The notes beneath the pieces are model-generated. The model was not told where the DNA came from. It made no database searches and was given only the letters and a program-made list of their open reading frames with translations. Below are positions 63,110-64,000 of a stretch of DNA of 64,000 bases, piece by piece (the first letter of the stretch is position 1; each line of letters opens with the position of its first letter). The stretch covers positions 6,199,799-6,263,798 of the forward strand of contig OZ022241.1 of the NCBI GenBank assembly GCA_963978895.1. The letters run 5' to 3'. This DNA is from Erpobdella octoculata. Taxonomy: Eukaryota; Annelida; Clitellata; Hirudinida; Erpobdellidae. The translations under genes were made by a program, and so were the position numbers.

Positions 63110-64000
63110 TGGTTTATCGGATCTTGCAGCAATTGGACGGTTCAAGCTAAAGAGGCCCAGATCTCATACCTAACATTTACCTCAAGCGTTGCTCATCTAT
63201 TTTATCAGCTCCAATCTGCCATATCTTCGACTTCTCTCTCAAGACAATAGTTTTGCCAGCAGCATGGAAAACAACAAACGTTGCTCCCATTAACAAAAAG
63301 GGCCCAACATCTTATCCCTCCAATTACAGACCGATTTCTCTAACTTGTACTTATTGCCGAGTCACGGAGAAGATCATTAATAAAGAAATCCTGCACTATC
63401 TAAGCTCATAAAACCTTATAAACTTATACCAACATTGCTTCAAACTACTCAGACAGTACAAATCAATTTGCACAAACTTACTGGAATGCATATACATTAT
63501 GCAACTAACAAATCTGCTCTAACAAATCAACATAATACTGAAATTCTTTACTTTGACTTCCAAAAGGCGTTCGATTCCGTTTCGCATGTCAAGCTGATCG
63601 AAAAGCTTAAATCCTACAACATAACAGGCAGCTTGTTTAATTGGCCCACCAACTTTCTTAATGAAAGAAAACAATACGTTCAGATCAACAGAGTACTTTC
63701 CGAATCAGTTGTTGTTACGAGTGGGGTTCCGCAGGGAAGCGTCCTTAGTCCAACCTTATTTCTTATAAACTTCAATGATGTTGTCGATTTTATTCCTCCA
63801 AATGATGCAACCATTAAGCTATTTGCTAACGACATCAAACTATACCAATCTTCTAGGCTAGCGGGCACGGATCTCCAAAATAGGATCAGTGCACTAACTA
63901 CTTACTTGAAGCAAGTTATGGCGACTCAACATGGCCACAGACAAATGTTTTGTATGCCCTATCAAGGTTTCCATGCAAAAGCATAGTCATTCACAATATT
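63110..64000 (+). pseudogene. LINE (CR1/Jockey-like) reverse transcriptase, degraded
   Basis: The conserved RT blocks appear in order but in two frames: SKGPDLIPNIYLKRCSS, VLPAAWKTTNVAPI, YPSNYRPISLTC, then a stop near 63410 and a frame shift. A frame at 63435-63986 follows with LYFDFQKAFDSVSHVKLIEK, LNERKQYVQINRVLSESV, VTSGVPQGSVLSPTLFLINF and KLFANDIKLYQS. The catalytic FADD motif reads FAND, so the copy is inactive independent of the frameshift. It continues toward the window end. Confidence 0.85.

Overview
This is an AT-rich, intron-rich nuclear window from an invertebrate metazoan. The evidence is small spliced exons, animal-specific gene families (spastin, ENGase, MOSPD2, BTBD17, SLC7 light chains), degraded LINEs, MITE-like elements and many long (TA)n runs. 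The base composition and repeats would fit a hydrozoan-like genome, but the sequence alone does not fix the phylum. No rRNA, tRNA or CRISPR was recognised.

Layout. (1) 205-4284, minus: spastin, from its start codon through the Walker A exon; the rest of the AAA domain lies beyond the left edge. (2) 4770-10210, minus: ENGase (GH85), 11 exons, first exon not found. (3) 11711-21145, plus: MOSPD2, 16 exons, apparently complete (499 codons). (4) 21831-24119, minus: a ten-repeat polyubiquitin gene with a 5'UTR intron and a TATA/heat-shock-type promoter, convergent with MOSPD2. (5) 24800-30822: intergenic, mostly repeats, including a hAT-type element with an exact 8-bp target duplication. (6) 30823-34055, plus: a BTBD17-like BTB/BACK protein (500 codons). 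(7) 35327-40795 and 41846-46727, plus: two tandem SLC7-type amino-acid transporters. (8) 46728-50053: repeat-rich spacer. (9) 50054-56456, minus: a cluster of divergent ubiquitin-like exons. (10) 57863-62185, minus: a third SLC7 paralogue whose first exon is not in the window. (11) 63110-64000: a degraded LINE reverse transcriptase.

The most unusual region is the ubiquitin-like cluster. Five exons each encode a linker of 14-16 residues followed by one diverged ubiquitin fold. All five start after a phase-1 junction and four end in phase 1. Lys48 and Lys63 are replaced in all five units, while many core positions remain. A relic of the canonical polyubiquitin first-repeat exon lies at the 5' end, and a small exon-like block encoding Gly-Met-Gln-stop, the same tail as the real polyubiquitin, lies at the 3' end. 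This looks like a polyubiquitin duplicate remodelled into a linked poly-UBL gene, or a decaying version of one.

A second unusual signal is a dispersed repeat superfamily starting ACAAGTAA. Its four subfamilies share a body, but each carries its own self-complementary subterminal inverted repeat.

Exon coordinates were derived by hand from reading frame, splice consensus and family alignment. Where exon lengths and phases close exactly I regard them as reliable. Family assignments come from recalled homologues, not from a database search.
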